Assembly (NCBI RefSeq): GCF_012275515.1
Contig: NZ_JAAZQL010000004.1
Coordinates: 62,001 to 126,000, forward strand
DNA length: 64,000 bases
Origin: Novosphingobium sp. SG707
GTDB lineage: Bacteria; Pseudomonadota; Alphaproteobacteria; Sphingomonadales; Sphingomonadaceae
Reading direction: 5' to 3'
Part shown: positions 35,299 to 44,325 of the stretch, one piece after another
How positions within the stretch are numbered: position 1 is the first letter of the stretch
Layout: every line of letters begins with the position of its first letter
Translations under genes and position numbers: made by a program
The notes under the pieces: generated by a model
The model's input: only the letters and a program-made list of their open reading frames with translations
What the model was told of the DNA's origin: nothing
Databases searched by the model: none

Positions 35299-36615
35299 GT
35301 GAAGGATTTTGCCATCTCGGACCACCCCGGCGTGGCCGCGCAACTGGCTCGTCTGGAGCAGCTTTCCGTACCGCAGGGGCGGCTGGGACTGGAGATTATC
35401 GAGGGCCTGTTGGCGCGTCTGGGCAATCCGGAACGGCGCCTGCCCCCGGTGTTCCATGTCGCGGGCACCAATGGCAAGGGCAGCACTTGCACCTATCTGC
35501 GCATGATGCTCGAAGCACAGGGGTTGGTGGTTCATAGCGCCACCAAGCCGCATCTGGTGCGCTATAATGAGCGGATCAGGCTGGCCGGGCGGCTGATTGA
35601 GGATGATCTGCTGGCCGACCTGCTGGCCGAAGTGCTGGACGCCAATGATGCGGGCGAGGATCTGGGGCCGAGCTTTTTCGAGGTGACGACTGCCGCGATC
35701 TTCCTCGCCTTTTCGCGCATCCCGGCGGATGTCTGCGTGATCGAGGTCGGGCTGGGCGGGCGGCTGGATGCCACCAATGTCATCCCCAATCCTGTCGCCA
35801 CCGGCATTGCCACGCTGGGCATTGACCATGAAGGTTTCCTGCTGCGCCCCGAAGAAGGCGCGCCCGAAGTGCCCCTCGCCCGCATAGCGTGGGAAAAGGG
35901 CGGAATCGTGCGCCCCGGCGCGCCTATGGTGACGCTGGACTATCCCGCCGTGGCCGAGGAGCAGATCGCGGCGTTGACCGCAGACGCGGGCGCGCCATGG
36001 ATCCGGCGCGGGCGGGACTGGTTTGCCGATATTGGCGAGACGATTGAATATCGCGATGCGCGCGGTGCGCTCTCGCTGCCCCTGCCGCAACTCGCCGGGA
36101 GGCATCAGGCGGAAAATGCAGCGCTTGCCGTCGCGCTGATCCGGCATCAAACGGCGGTGGCGGTCAGCCCCGAAGCCATGGCCGCAGGCATTCGCGCCGC
36201 ACGCTGGCCTGCGCGGTTGCAGCGCCTTGGCGATGGGCCGCTGACGGCGCTGGCCGGTGGCCGCGCGGTGTGGCTGGACGGCGGACACAATCCCGACGCG
36301 GGCCTTGCCATCGCGCGCCATTTTGCCGATGCACCGCCCTTCCATCTCATCACCGGCATGCTGGCCAACAAGGATCCCAGCGCGATCATCGCCCCGCTGG
36401 CAGGCAAGCTGCTCTCGCTCAGCGTCGTCCCTGCGCCCGGCCATGATGCCCATCGGCCCGAGGATTTCGCGCCCTTCACCGCCCTGCCCGCTCATCCGTT
36501 TGAAGATGTGGAGCAGGCCTTGGGGGCGCTGCCGGCCGAGGGCGATGTGTTGATTGCCGGGTCGCTTTATCTGGCGGGGGATGTGTTGCGGCGGAATTTG
36601 GAGTTTCCGGATTGA
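35299..36615 (+). CDS. folC: Bifunctional folylpolyglutamate synthase / dihydrofolate synthase
   Basis: Adds glutamate to dihydropteroate and to folates. 438 residues of the Mur-ligase type: P-loop FHVAGTNGKGSTCTYLRMML, SATKPHLVRYNERIRLAG, EVGLGGRLDATNV, HQAENAALAVA and LDGGHNPDAGLAIA. It starts with GTG preceded by GGGGTGAT. Last gene of the trpB-trpA-accD-folC run; repeat copy B begins 20 bases past its stop. Confidence 0.96.
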   Translation: MKDFAISDHPGVAAQLARLEQLSVPQGRLGLEIIEGLLARLGNPERRLPPVFHVAGTNGKGSTCTYLRMMLEAQGLVVHSATKPHLVRYNERIRLAGRLIEDDLLADLLAEVLDANDAGEDLGPSFFEVTTAAIFLAFSRIPADVCVIEVGLGGRLDATNVIPNPVATGIATLGIDHEGFLLRPEEGAPEVPLARIAWEKGGIVRPGAPMVTLDYPAVAEEQIAALTADAGAPWIRRGRDWFADIGETIEYRDARGALSLPLPQLAGRHQAENAALAVALIRHQTAVAVSPEAMAAGIRAARWPARLQRLGDGPLTALAGGRAVWLDGGHNPDAGLAIARHFADAPPFHLITGMLANKDPSAIIAPLAGKLLSLSVVPAPGHDAHRPEDFAPFTALPAHPFEDVEQALGALPAEGDVLIAGSLYLAGDVLRRNLEFPD

Positions 36616-36635
36616 GGTTTGAGGGGGTTTGGAAT

Positions 36636-36857
36636 GCCTCCGGCGGGCAAAGGGACTCGGTCCCTTTGCAATCCCGTTACTGTCTGCCTAGCGCGTTAGG
36701 TTCTGCCGGGGTGGCCAATACGCGGCGTTGAAATATGAAGGCCTGCGGCGCAATCTAACTGCGCCGCGGGCCTTCATAGTTATAACAAAGGGCCGCAAAC
36801 CTCCCACCACCCATTAATGGGATTGCAAAGGGCCCCCGCCCTTTGCCCGCCGGAGGC
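36636..36857. repeat. Dispersed palindromic element, copy B (bounded by inverted modules)
   Basis: Left end GCCTCCGGCGGGCAAAGGG..CCCTTTGCAATCCCGTTACTGTC (36636-36684) is the reverse complement type of the right end GGGATTGCAAAGGGC..GCCCTTTGCCCGCCGGAGGC (36820-36857). In the centre TATGAAGGCCTGCGGCGCA (36734-36752) pairs with TGCGCCGCGGGCCTTCATA (36760-36778): 19 bp with one T-G and a 7-base loop. It lies between convergent folC and ampG, six bases from the ampG stop. Confidence 0.88.
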
Positions 36858-36863
36858 AAACCT

Positions 36864-38570
36864 TTAATTCTTCAAAGCCCGCGCCTCCGCCCGGCTCACC
36901 CGCACCCACTCCATCAACACGAAGGACACGCTGACCACCCCCGCCAGCGCGGTGGCGCGGAAGACCGGCCCATAGCCATAGGTGTCAAACGCCTCGCCCG
37001 CCACGCCGCGGCCCAGCGTGCCCACCAGAAACGTCAGCGAGGAGAGCAGCGCGTACTGGATCGCGGTATAGCGCTTGGAGACCACGCTGGAGACATAGGC
37101 GACGAAGGCGGTGCCTGCGAGGCCGGTGGCGATGTTTTCATAGACGATGGCCAGCAGCAGACGCAGCATCCGCGCATCGGCCCCCAACGCCCCGCCCAGC
37201 CGGTCAAGCATCAGCACATGGGCAAAGGCGTCGATCACATGCCCGCCATCGGCAAGGTCCGCATAGAGCAGATTGCCCAGCGGCGGCAGCATCGCGCCCA
37301 GCAGCACGGTGGGAAAGCGCCCGATGCGCAGGAACAGGTATCCGCCCAGCGAAATGCCGAACATCGTCATGATAATGCCAAAGATTTTGGAGGCGAAGGC
37401 GACCTGATCCTTGGTGTAATGCAGATAGTCCAGATAGAAGGGAAAGGCGAAACTGGACCAGATATTGTAGCAGAACGCATAGGTCAGGATGAAGCCCAGC
37501 ACCACCAGCACCCCGGCCCGCAGCCTTCCGGCCAGCTCCGCCAGAGGCGTGACCAGCGCGGCATAAATATGGTTGGCGATGGTGCGCGAGGGGCCATGCG
37601 CATGGTCCTCCACCGCCAGCACGCCCAGCGCGCGGGCCTTCAAATGGTTGGCCACGCTGGCCACGATCAGCGGCACGAACACGGTGGCCCCCACGATCCA
37701 CGGCCCCTGCGTCTTCGTAAATTCCGCCACGGAGGGCAATTTGCCCCCCGGCGCGACCGGGGCCAGCATCGTGATCATGAAATGGGCGATCGTGGCAATT
37801 GCCCAGACCCAACTGGCCAGCACAATAAACAGCAGGACCGCCCGCACCCCCGGCGCCAGTTCGCCCGGCTGCCCAAGATCGGCGTGCAGGCGCGCGGTGA
37901 TCGTGCGCTCGGTATCGGGTGCGCGCAGAGTCACCAGCGTCATCACCGCCATCAGCCCCGCCATCGCGCCGAACACCTGCGGCCAGGACATCCGCGCCGC
38001 CAGCATCAGCGCCAGCGCGCCGCCCACAATCGAGGCCGTGCGATAGCCAAATTGATAGAGCGCGGTCAGCAGTTCGAGGCTGGTGTCCTCATCGGCATTC
38101 TCGATCCGCCATGCGTCGAGCGCGATGTCCTGCGTGGCGCTGGCAAAGGCGGCGATGAAGGCGATGATGGCGAAAGTGCCGATGGCGCGCGTGGGGTCGG
38201 TGATGGCCAGCCCGGCAATCGCGCAGGCCAGCACCGCCTGACACAGGATGATCCAGCTGCGCCGCCGCCCCAGCGCCTCCAGCCCCGGCAGTTTCAGCCG
38301 GTCGACCAGCGGCGCCCAGAGGAATTTGAACGAATAGGACAGGCCGATCCATGACAACACGCCAATCGTCGCCAGCTTGATCCCCACCTCGCCCAGCCAG
38401 GCATTCAGCGTGCCGATCAGCAGCGCAAAAGGGAGCCCTGAAGAAAAGCCGAAACCCAGCATACACCCCGCCTTGCGCGTCGAAAGCGCCACGCGCAGCA
38501 GCGCCAGCCCCTTGGGCCGGGGCGGTTTTTCCGCATCCGCCGGGGTGTTGTTCTGGGCGCTGATGGCCAT
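36864..38570 (-). CDS. ampG: AmpG family muropeptide permease (MFS)
   Basis: 568 residues with about 12-14 membrane helices. The family start is clear: GFSSGLPFALLIGTLNAWLGEVGI, then GVLSWIGLSYSFKFLWAPLVDRL, and QDIALDAWRIE. AmpG imports GlcNAc-anhydromuropeptides for wall recycling and, in some species, beta-lactamase induction. An insertion near residues 290-350 (AVEDHAHGPSRTIANHIYA) makes it longer than the E. coli protein (about 490). No recycling gene is adjacent. Confidence 0.9.
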   Translation of the reverse strand: MAISAQNNTPADAEKPPRPKGLALLRVALSTRKAGCMLGFGFSSGLPFALLIGTLNAWLGEVGIKLATIGVLSWIGLSYSFKFLWAPLVDRLKLPGLEALGRRRSWIILCQAVLACAIAGLAITDPTRAIGTFAIIAFIAAFASATQDIALDAWRIENADEDTSLELLTALYQFGYRTASIVGGALALMLAARMSWPQVFGAMAGLMAVMTLVTLRAPDTERTITARLHADLGQPGELAPGVRAVLLFIVLASWVWAIATIAHFMITMLAPVAPGGKLPSVAEFTKTQGPWIVGATVFVPLIVASVANHLKARALGVLAVEDHAHGPSRTIANHIYAALVTPLAELAGRLRAGVLVVLGFILTYAFCYNIWSSFAFPFYLDYLHYTKDQVAFASKIFGIIMTMFGISLGGYLFLRIGRFPTVLLGAMLPPLGNLLYADLADGGHVIDAFAHVLMLDRLGGALGADARMLRLLLAIVYENIATGLAGTAFVAYVSSVVSKRYTAIQYALLSSLTFLVGTLGRGVAGEAFDTYGYGPVFRATALAGVVSVSFVLMEWVRVSRAEARALKN

Positions 38571-38698
38571 GCGGGTTTGGTCCTGAATAATGGAAATGAA
38601 GTGGCAAGATTAGGCGGTTTGATGAACAAAAAGAAAGGGCAAATCGCCGCGCGTCCACCGCTTTTGACCTGTGGCCCGAAGAAGAGTAAGGCGGCCCC

Positions 38699-39754
38699 AT
38701 GTCTTATACCAAGAATCCCGGTGGCCCTTCCAAGGGTCCTTCATCGCGTGGCCCCGCCTCGCGCAATGGCCGCGCGTCCGACGCCGCCCCCCGCGGGAAA
38801 CCGCAATTTGACCGCAGCGGCAAGCCGCAGGCCGAACGGAGCGGTAAGCCCTCGTATGGCGGCAAGCCTTCCTATGGCGACAAGCCAAGCTATGGCGACA
38901 GATCGAAGGCGGGCGGCAATGCCCAGTCCACCGGCAAACTCCACCCGCCGCGCATCCCCCGACCCCCGCGCCCCGCGCCTGAACCGATCAACAAGCTGGA
39001 AGGCGAAGGCGAGCGTATCGCCAAGCTGCTGGCCCGCGCGGGCGTGGCAAGCCGCCGCGAGGTGGAACGCCTGATCGAGGCCGGCCGGGTCAAGGTGGGC
39101 GAAATCACCGTCACCACGCCCGCCACGCTGCTCACCACGCTCAAAGGCGTCACGGTGGACGGCAATCCGGTCAAAGCGCCGGAAGCGGCGCGGCTCTATG
39201 CGTTTCACAAGCCCAGCGGCCTCATCACCGCCGAGCGCGATCCGGCGGGACGCCCCACGATCTACACCGCGCTGCGCAACGCCCTGCCCGAAGGGACGCC
39301 GCGCCTGATGCCCATCGGGCGGCTCGATCTTAACACCGAAGGTCTGCTGCTGCTGACCAACGATGGGGAATTGAAGCGCGCGATGGAATTGCCCAGCAGC
39401 GGCATTCCGCGCACCTATCGCGCCCGCACCTTTGGCGACATCACGCAGGACCGGCTGGAAGAGCTGATGGAAGGCATTGAGGTCGACGGCATCCGCTATG
39501 GCCGGATCGACGCCAATATGGAGCGCCGCACGGGCCGCAACCAGTGGATCGAATTGACGCTGAGCGAGGGCAAGAACCGCGAAGTGCGCCGTGTGCTGGA
39601 GGCTTTGGGGCTTCAGGTCAGCCGACTGATGCGCACCAAATACGGGCCGTTCGAATTGCTTGATCTGGCTCGCGGGCAGGCGATCCAGATCCCGCAGGTG
39701 CAGGTCGAACGCTTCCGCAAGGGGCTGAAATTTGCCAAGGCGCGCGGCGAATGA
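38699..39754 (+). CDS. rluB: 23S rRNA pseudouridine synthase, RluB type
   Basis: 351 residues. The first 90 form a disordered basic Ser/Gly/Lys/Pro tract with short repeats of the SGKPQ/SYGGKPSYGDKPSYGD type. An S4 RNA-binding domain follows (ERIAKLLARAGVASRREVERLIEAGRVKVG), then the RsuA/RluB/E catalytic domain with GRLDLNTEGLLLLTNDG (catalytic Asp210), RTYRART and GKNREVRRVLEALGLQVSRLMR. RluB modifies U2605; RluE or RluF type cannot be fully excluded. It ends in an ATGA overlap with rsmD. Confidence 0.92.
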   Translation: MSYTKNPGGPSKGPSSRGPASRNGRASDAAPRGKPQFDRSGKPQAERSGKPSYGGKPSYGDKPSYGDRSKAGGNAQSTGKLHPPRIPRPPRPAPEPINKLEGEGERIAKLLARAGVASRREVERLIEAGRVKVGEITVTTPATLLTTLKGVTVDGNPVKAPEAARLYAFHKPSGLITAERDPAGRPTIYTALRNALPEGTPRLMPIGRLDLNTEGLLLLTNDGELKRAMELPSSGIPRTYRARTFGDITQDRLEELMEGIEVDGIRYGRIDANMERRTGRNQWIELTLSEGKNREVRRVLEALGLQVSRLMRTKYGPFELLDLARGQAIQIPQVQVERFRKGLKFAKARGE

Positions 39755-40311
39755 TCCGTATCATTGCTGGCGAATGGCGTGGCCGCAAACTGGCCGCGCC
39801 CGAAGGTGACGACACCCGCCCCACCGCCGACCGCACCCGCGAGACGCTGTTTTCCATGCTCAACAGCCGCCTTGGCGGTTTCGAGGAATTGCGCGTGGCC
39901 GACCTGTTCGCAGGATCGGGCGCGCTGGGCCTTGAAGCGTTGAGCCGGGGCGCGGCGCATTGCCTGTTTGCCGAACAGGCCGCCCCCGCGATCCGCGCGA
40001 TCCGCACCAATATCGCCAACCTCAAAGCCCACGCCCGCTGCGACGTGCGCGCGGGCAGCGTGATGGCCCTGACCGCCACCAAGGAGCCGCTCGACCTCGT
40101 GCTGCTCGACCCGCCCTATAACACCGGCGCGGGACAGGTGGCGATCGACAAGCTGCGCCGCCTCGGCTGGATCGGGGAAGGCACATGGGTTGCGCTGGAA
40201 ACCGCCGCGACCGAAAATCCGCAGGTGCGCGGGTTTGTGGTCGATGCCGAGCGGAAGGTGGGTAAGGCGAAGATTACCTTGTTCAGGATGGAAGAGAAGC
40301 AGGAAGGGTAA
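39751..40311 (+). CDS. rsmD: 16S rRNA (guanine(966)-N2)-methyltransferase
   Basis: 186 residues, Rossmann-fold methyltransferase. The start RIIAGEWRGRKLAAP and RPTADRTRETLFSML are the RsmD N-terminal marks. DLFAGSGALGLEALSRGA binds SAM and DPPY at Asp120 is the catalytic motif IV for N2 methylation. Translationally coupled to rluB; both act on rRNA. Repeat copy C begins right after its stop. Confidence 0.96.
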   Translation: MIRIIAGEWRGRKLAAPEGDDTRPTADRTRETLFSMLNSRLGGFEELRVADLFAGSGALGLEALSRGAAHCLFAEQAAPAIRAIRTNIANLKAHARCDVRAGSVMALTATKEPLDLVLLDPPYNTGAGQVAIDKLRRLGWIGEGTWVALETAATENPQVRGFVVDAERKVGKAKITLFRMEEKQEG

Positions 40312-40313
40312 GA

Positions 40314-40517
40314 TGCGAGGGTCTAGACCCTCGCGCTCCCATTACTGTCTATGTCGCGCTAAAAGTTCGACGTTTTGGGTCGGGCGCGGCGTTGGAAAAA
40401 TGAAAGCCTGCGGCGCTATTTAACTGCACCGCAGGCTTTCATTTTAATAGCCCAAGACCTCAAACCCACCCTATTAACGGGATTGCAAAGGGCCCCCGCC
40501 CTTTGCCCGCCGGCGGC
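40314..40517. repeat. Dispersed palindromic element, copy C
   Basis: Left module is the perfect 20-base palindrome GCGAGGGTCTAGACCCTCGC (40315-40334) followed by GCTCCCATTACTGTC, as in copy A. In the centre AAAATGAAAGCCTGCGG (40397-40413) pairs perfectly with CCGCAGGCTTTCATTTT (40429-40445). The right module is GGGATTGCAAAGGGC-cccc-GCCCTTTGC then CCGCCGGCGGC (40480-40517). It lies between convergent rsmD and an MFS gene, three bases past one stop and six from the other. Confidence 0.88.
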
Positions 40518-40523
40518 AAACCT

Positions 40524-41801
40524 TCACTTCACCTTCAACCGCCGCGTCCACCCGATCCCTATCAACGTAACGACACCCGCAACCGCCGGGATAATCCCGA
40601 TCCAGTTGCCCAGCCCCTTTTCGATCAGACCTTGCGCAAGCACGGGCGTCAACGCACCGCCGATGATGCCGCCTGCGTTAAACGCCATCGAGATGCCAGA
40701 ATAGCGCACCTCGACCGGGAACAGGCCCGAGAGCCAGCCCGAGAGCGGGCCATAGGCCATGCCCATGGCAAAGAGCGCGGCCGAGAGGGTGACAAAGACG
40801 ATGATAAGGCTGCCCGAGGAGAGGCCCATCCAATAGACCGCGCCGATCACCGCGCCCAGCGATGCGCCCCATGCGAGGATACGCCCCGAACCGAAGCGGT
40901 CGGACCAGACAGCGGCGCAGGCGATCCCGGCGGCCAGCATCAGATTGGCCGCCAATTGCGCGACCATGAAGCCGGTGCGCGGATAGTGGAGCGGCCCAGT
41001 GCCCTGCGCCAGCGCGAAAGCGGTGCACAGATAGAACAGCGAGAAGCAGGAGACGACGCCCGCGCTGCCCGCGATCAGCGGCTTCCAGTGTTGCGAGAGC
41101 AGCAGGCCCAGCGGCACTTCGGGCGGCTTTTCATGCGCGCGAGCGGCGGCAAAGGCGGCGGTTTCGGTGATTTTCAGCCGCACCCACAAGCCCACGCCCA
41201 CCAACACGACCGAGAGCAGGAAGGGAATGCGCCAGCCCCATGCCTTAAAATCAGCCTCGGGCATGACCAGGCCGAGGATCAGGAACAGGCCGTTGGCCGC
41301 CAGAAAGCCCACCGGCGCGCCAAGCTGGGGGGCGCAACCAAAGCGGGCCTCCCAGCCGCGCGGGGCGTTTTCCACCGCCAGCAGCGCCGCCCCGCCCCAT
41401 TCGCCGCCAAGGCCAAAGCCCTGACCAAAGCGGCAGACGCACAGCAGGATCGGCGCGAGAATACCCGCCTGCGCATAGGAAGGCAGGAAGCCCACCGCCA
41501 GCGTCGAGCCGCCCATCAGGATCAGCGAGGCCACCAGCGTGGATTTGCGCCCGATCCTGTCGCCGAAATGGCCAAAGGCGATGGCCCCCACCGGCCGCGC
41601 GACAAAGGCGATGCCAAGCGACATGAAAGCCAGCAGCAATTGCCGCCCCGGCGCCGCCTCGGGAAAGAACATCGGGCCGAACACCAGCGCTGTGGCGGTG
41701 GCAAAGATGTAGAAATCGTAGAATTCAACCGAGGTGCCGACAAGGGCTGCGGTCAGGATTCGGGCGTTCTTGCGGATCGGGTGCGGACTGTTCTGGCTCA
41801 T
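40524..41801 (-). CDS. MFS transporter, metabolite:H+ symporter (MHS) type
   Basis: 425 residues, 12 membrane helices. The MHS subfamily marks are present: GTSVEFYDFYIFATA in helix 1, RPVGAIAFGHFGDRIGRK in the 2-3 loop, RFGQGFGLGGEWGGAALLAVENAP in helix 4, and FPVEVRYSGISMAFNAGGIIGG. Known members carry shikimate, proline/betaine, citrate or ketoglutarate; the substrate here is unknown. It is divergent from the helicase gene. Confidence 0.88.
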   Translation of the reverse strand: MSQNSPHPIRKNARILTAALVGTSVEFYDFYIFATATALVFGPMFFPEAAPGRQLLLAFMSLGIAFVARPVGAIAFGHFGDRIGRKSTLVASLILMGGSTLAVGFLPSYAQAGILAPILLCVCRFGQGFGLGGEWGGAALLAVENAPRGWEARFGCAPQLGAPVGFLAANGLFLILGLVMPEADFKAWGWRIPFLLSVVLVGVGLWVRLKITETAAFAAARAHEKPPEVPLGLLLSQHWKPLIAGSAGVVSCFSLFYLCTAFALAQGTGPLHYPRTGFMVAQLAANLMLAAGIACAAVWSDRFGSGRILAWGASLGAVIGAVYWMGLSSGSLIIVFVTLSAALFAMGMAYGPLSGWLSGLFPVEVRYSGISMAFNAGGIIGGALTPVLAQGLIEKGLGNWIGIIPAVAGVVTLIGIGWTRRLKVK

Positions 41802-41907
41802 GGGCGCAACGGGTTGATGGCGGATTGGCTTCAGGTCAACCCAAAATGCAGTTTTCTGCCCAAAACCCCCTCTTGCGCGGACCGGGCATGTTCTCTAGGC
41901 GTTCCGG

Positions 41908-44205
41908 ATGACTATGCCCGAGACTCCCGCTCATGACGCCCCCTGGCTGGCCAATCTGAACCCGCCCCAGCGCGAGGCGGTGCTGACGACCGAGGGGCCG
42001 GTGCTGATGCTGGCGGGCGCGGGCACGGGCAAGACGGCGGCGCTGACCGCGCGCATGGCGCAGATCATTGCGCAAAGACTGGCTTGGCCGTCGGAAATCC
42101 TGTGCGTGACCTTTACGAACAAGGCGGCGCGCGAAATGCGTGAGCGTGTGGGCCATCTGATCGGGCCTGCGGTCGAGGGGATGCCGTGGCTGGGCACGTT
42201 TCATGCGATCGCGGCCAAGATGCTGCGCCGCCATGCCGAACTGGCCGGTTTGCAGAGCAATTACACGATCATCGACACCGACGACCAATTGCGCCTGTTG
42301 AAGCAGTTGATTCAGGCCGAGGGGCTGGATGAAAAGCGCTGGCCCGCCAAGGCTCTGGCCGGATGCATTGACCGGTGGAAGAACCGGGGCCTTGGGCCGG
42401 GCGATCTGGATGCGGTGGAGAATGAAGCCTATGCCAATGGGCGCGGCGCGCATTTCTATCGGCTGTATCAGGACCGGCTGAAGGCGGTGAACACCTGCGA
42501 TTTCGGCGATCTGCTGCTGCATATGCTCGATATTTTCCGCCGCCACCGCGACGTGCTGGAGGAATATCAGCGCCGGTTCAAATATATCATGGTGGACGAA
42601 TATCAGGACACCAACTCGGTGCAGTATCTCTGGCTCCGCCTGCTGGCGCAGGGGATCGAGGGGCGGCGGCACAATATCTGCGTGGTGGGCGACGATGACC
42701 AGTCGATCTATTCGTGGCGCGGGGCAGAGGTCGCCAATATCCTGCGCTTTGAAAAGGATTTTCCCGGCGCGAAAGTGATCCGGCTGGAGCAGAATTATCG
42801 GTCGACCCCGCATATCCTTGGCGCGGCCAGCGGCCTTATCAAGGAGAACAGCGAGCGTCTGGGCAAGCAGCTTTGGACCGAGGCGACCGGCGGCGACAAG
42901 GTGCGCGTGATCGGCGTATGGGACGCGCCCGAGGAAGCGCGGCGTGTGGGCGAGGAAATCGAACGGCTGGAGCGCGAGGGCCTGCCGCTCGACAAGATCG
43001 CCATTCTGGTGCGCGCCCAGTTTCAGACGCGCGAGTTCGAAGATCGATTTATCAGCATCGGCCTTGCCTATCGCATCATCGGCGGCTTCCGTTTCTATGA
43101 GCGCGCCGAAATCCGCGATGCGCTGGCTTACCTGCGCATCATTACCCAGCCTGCCGACGATCTGGCTTTTGAGCGAATCTATAACACGCCCAAGCGGGGC
43201 CTTGGCGACAAGACGCTGGAAAAGCTGCATCGTTTCGCGCGCGCGCATGGGATGCCGCTGGCTGCCGCCGCGCTGGCCATGGCCGATACGGATGAATTGC
43301 CAACCAAGGCGCGCAACACGCTGCTGGGGCTGATGCGCGACATGGCGCGCTGGCGCGATCTGGCCAAGACGGCGACGCCTGCCGAACTGGCGCGCGTGAT
43401 GCTCGACGAATCGGGCTATACCGCCATGCTTCAGGCCGACCGCAGCGCGGAAAGCGCGGGGCGTCTGGAAAACCTGTCGGAACTGGCCCGCGCGATGGAG
43501 GATTACGAATCGCTGGGCGCGTTTCTTGAGCATGTCTCTCTGGTCATGGACAACGAGGCGAATAATGACGCCGAAAAGGTCACGATCATGACCATCCATG
43601 CCGCCAAAGGTCTGGAATTCGACCATATCTTTCTGCCCGGATGGGAGGAAGGCGTGTTCCCCAGCCAGCGTTCGCTGGACGAAGGCGGGTTGGCCAGTCT
43701 GGAGGAGGAACGCCGCCTTGCCTATGTCGCGATCACGCGGGCGCGACGCCATTGCACGATCCTGCACGCGGCCAACCGGCGCATCTATGGCCAGTGGACA
43801 TCCTCGCTGCCCAGCCGCTTCATCGGCGAATTGCCCCCCGCCCATATTCACAGCGAAAGTACGATGACCGGCGGGGCCAGCCTGTGGCGCGCGCAATGGA
43901 GCGAGCGGGACGATCCCTTCGCCCATTTGGCACAGAACAAGCCCCAGCGCATGGAAACGCGCGGCCCCGGCTGGCAGCGCGCCAGCCAGACCACCTTTGC
44001 CCCCGCCCGCAAGATCGCCGAAAACACCCGCAGCGCGGCCAGCTTTGCCGCCGCGCCGCGTCTGGACCTCCGCATCGGCGACAAGGTATTCCACGAAAAA
44101 TTCGGCAATGGCACGGTCAAGGCACAGGAAGGCAACAAGCTGGAGATCGAATTCGACAGCGGCGGGTTCAAGCGCGTACTGGACAGTTTCGTGAAGCGCA
44201 TATGA
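41908..44205 (+). CDS. UvrD/PcrA-type ATP-dependent DNA helicase
   Basis: 765 residues of a superfamily 1A 3'-5' helicase. Motifs in order: LNPPQREAV (Q), LAGAGTGKTAAL (I, P-loop 37-43), VTFTNKAAREMRER (Ia), VDEYQDTNSVQ (II), VVGDDDQSIYSWRGA (III), RLEQNYRS (IV), TIHAAKGLEFDHIF (V) and AYVAITRARR (VI). The C-terminal 150 residues end in a Tudor-like segment (GDKVFHEKFGNGTVKAQEGNKLEIEFDSG) seen in PcrA/UvrD that contacts RNA polymerase. The choice between UvrD and PcrA naming is one of convention. Confidence 0.95.
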   Translation: MTMPETPAHDAPWLANLNPPQREAVLTTEGPVLMLAGAGTGKTAALTARMAQIIAQRLAWPSEILCVTFTNKAAREMRERVGHLIGPAVEGMPWLGTFHAIAAKMLRRHAELAGLQSNYTIIDTDDQLRLLKQLIQAEGLDEKRWPAKALAGCIDRWKNRGLGPGDLDAVENEAYANGRGAHFYRLYQDRLKAVNTCDFGDLLLHMLDIFRRHRDVLEEYQRRFKYIMVDEYQDTNSVQYLWLRLLAQGIEGRRHNICVVGDDDQSIYSWRGAEVANILRFEKDFPGAKVIRLEQNYRSTPHILGAASGLIKENSERLGKQLWTEATGGDKVRVIGVWDAPEEARRVGEEIERLEREGLPLDKIAILVRAQFQTREFEDRFISIGLAYRIIGGFRFYERAEIRDALAYLRIITQPADDLAFERIYNTPKRGLGDKTLEKLHRFARAHGMPLAAAALAMADTDELPTKARNTLLGLMRDMARWRDLAKTATPAELARVMLDESGYTAMLQADRSAESAGRLENLSELARAMEDYESLGAFLEHVSLVMDNEANNDAEKVTIMTIHAAKGLEFDHIFLPGWEEGVFPSQRSLDEGGLASLEEERRLAYVAITRARRHCTILHAANRRIYGQWTSSLPSRFIGELPPAHIHSESTMTGGASLWRAQWSERDDPFAHLAQNKPQRMETRGPGWQRASQTTFAPARKIAENTRSAASFAAAPRLDLRIGDKVFHEKFGNGTVKAQEGNKLEIEFDSGGFKRVLDSFVKRI

Positions 44206-44325
44206 TCTCCGAAAGGCGACTATAAGCAATTCCCATGAGGCCCTGCCCCATCACGCACTTGCAGCATCGCGCGCGCTCTGGCACGGCGTTGCGTAAGACA
44301 TTCACGGTGGGGACAAGGACAGACC

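Noticed and set aside
36636..36857. Treating repeat copies as ordinary rho-independent terminators
   Set aside because: The hairpins lack a T-run and are followed by CCGCC; copy A also lies after a separate complete terminator of rpsA. They may still stop or stabilise transcripts, but they are better called repeats.
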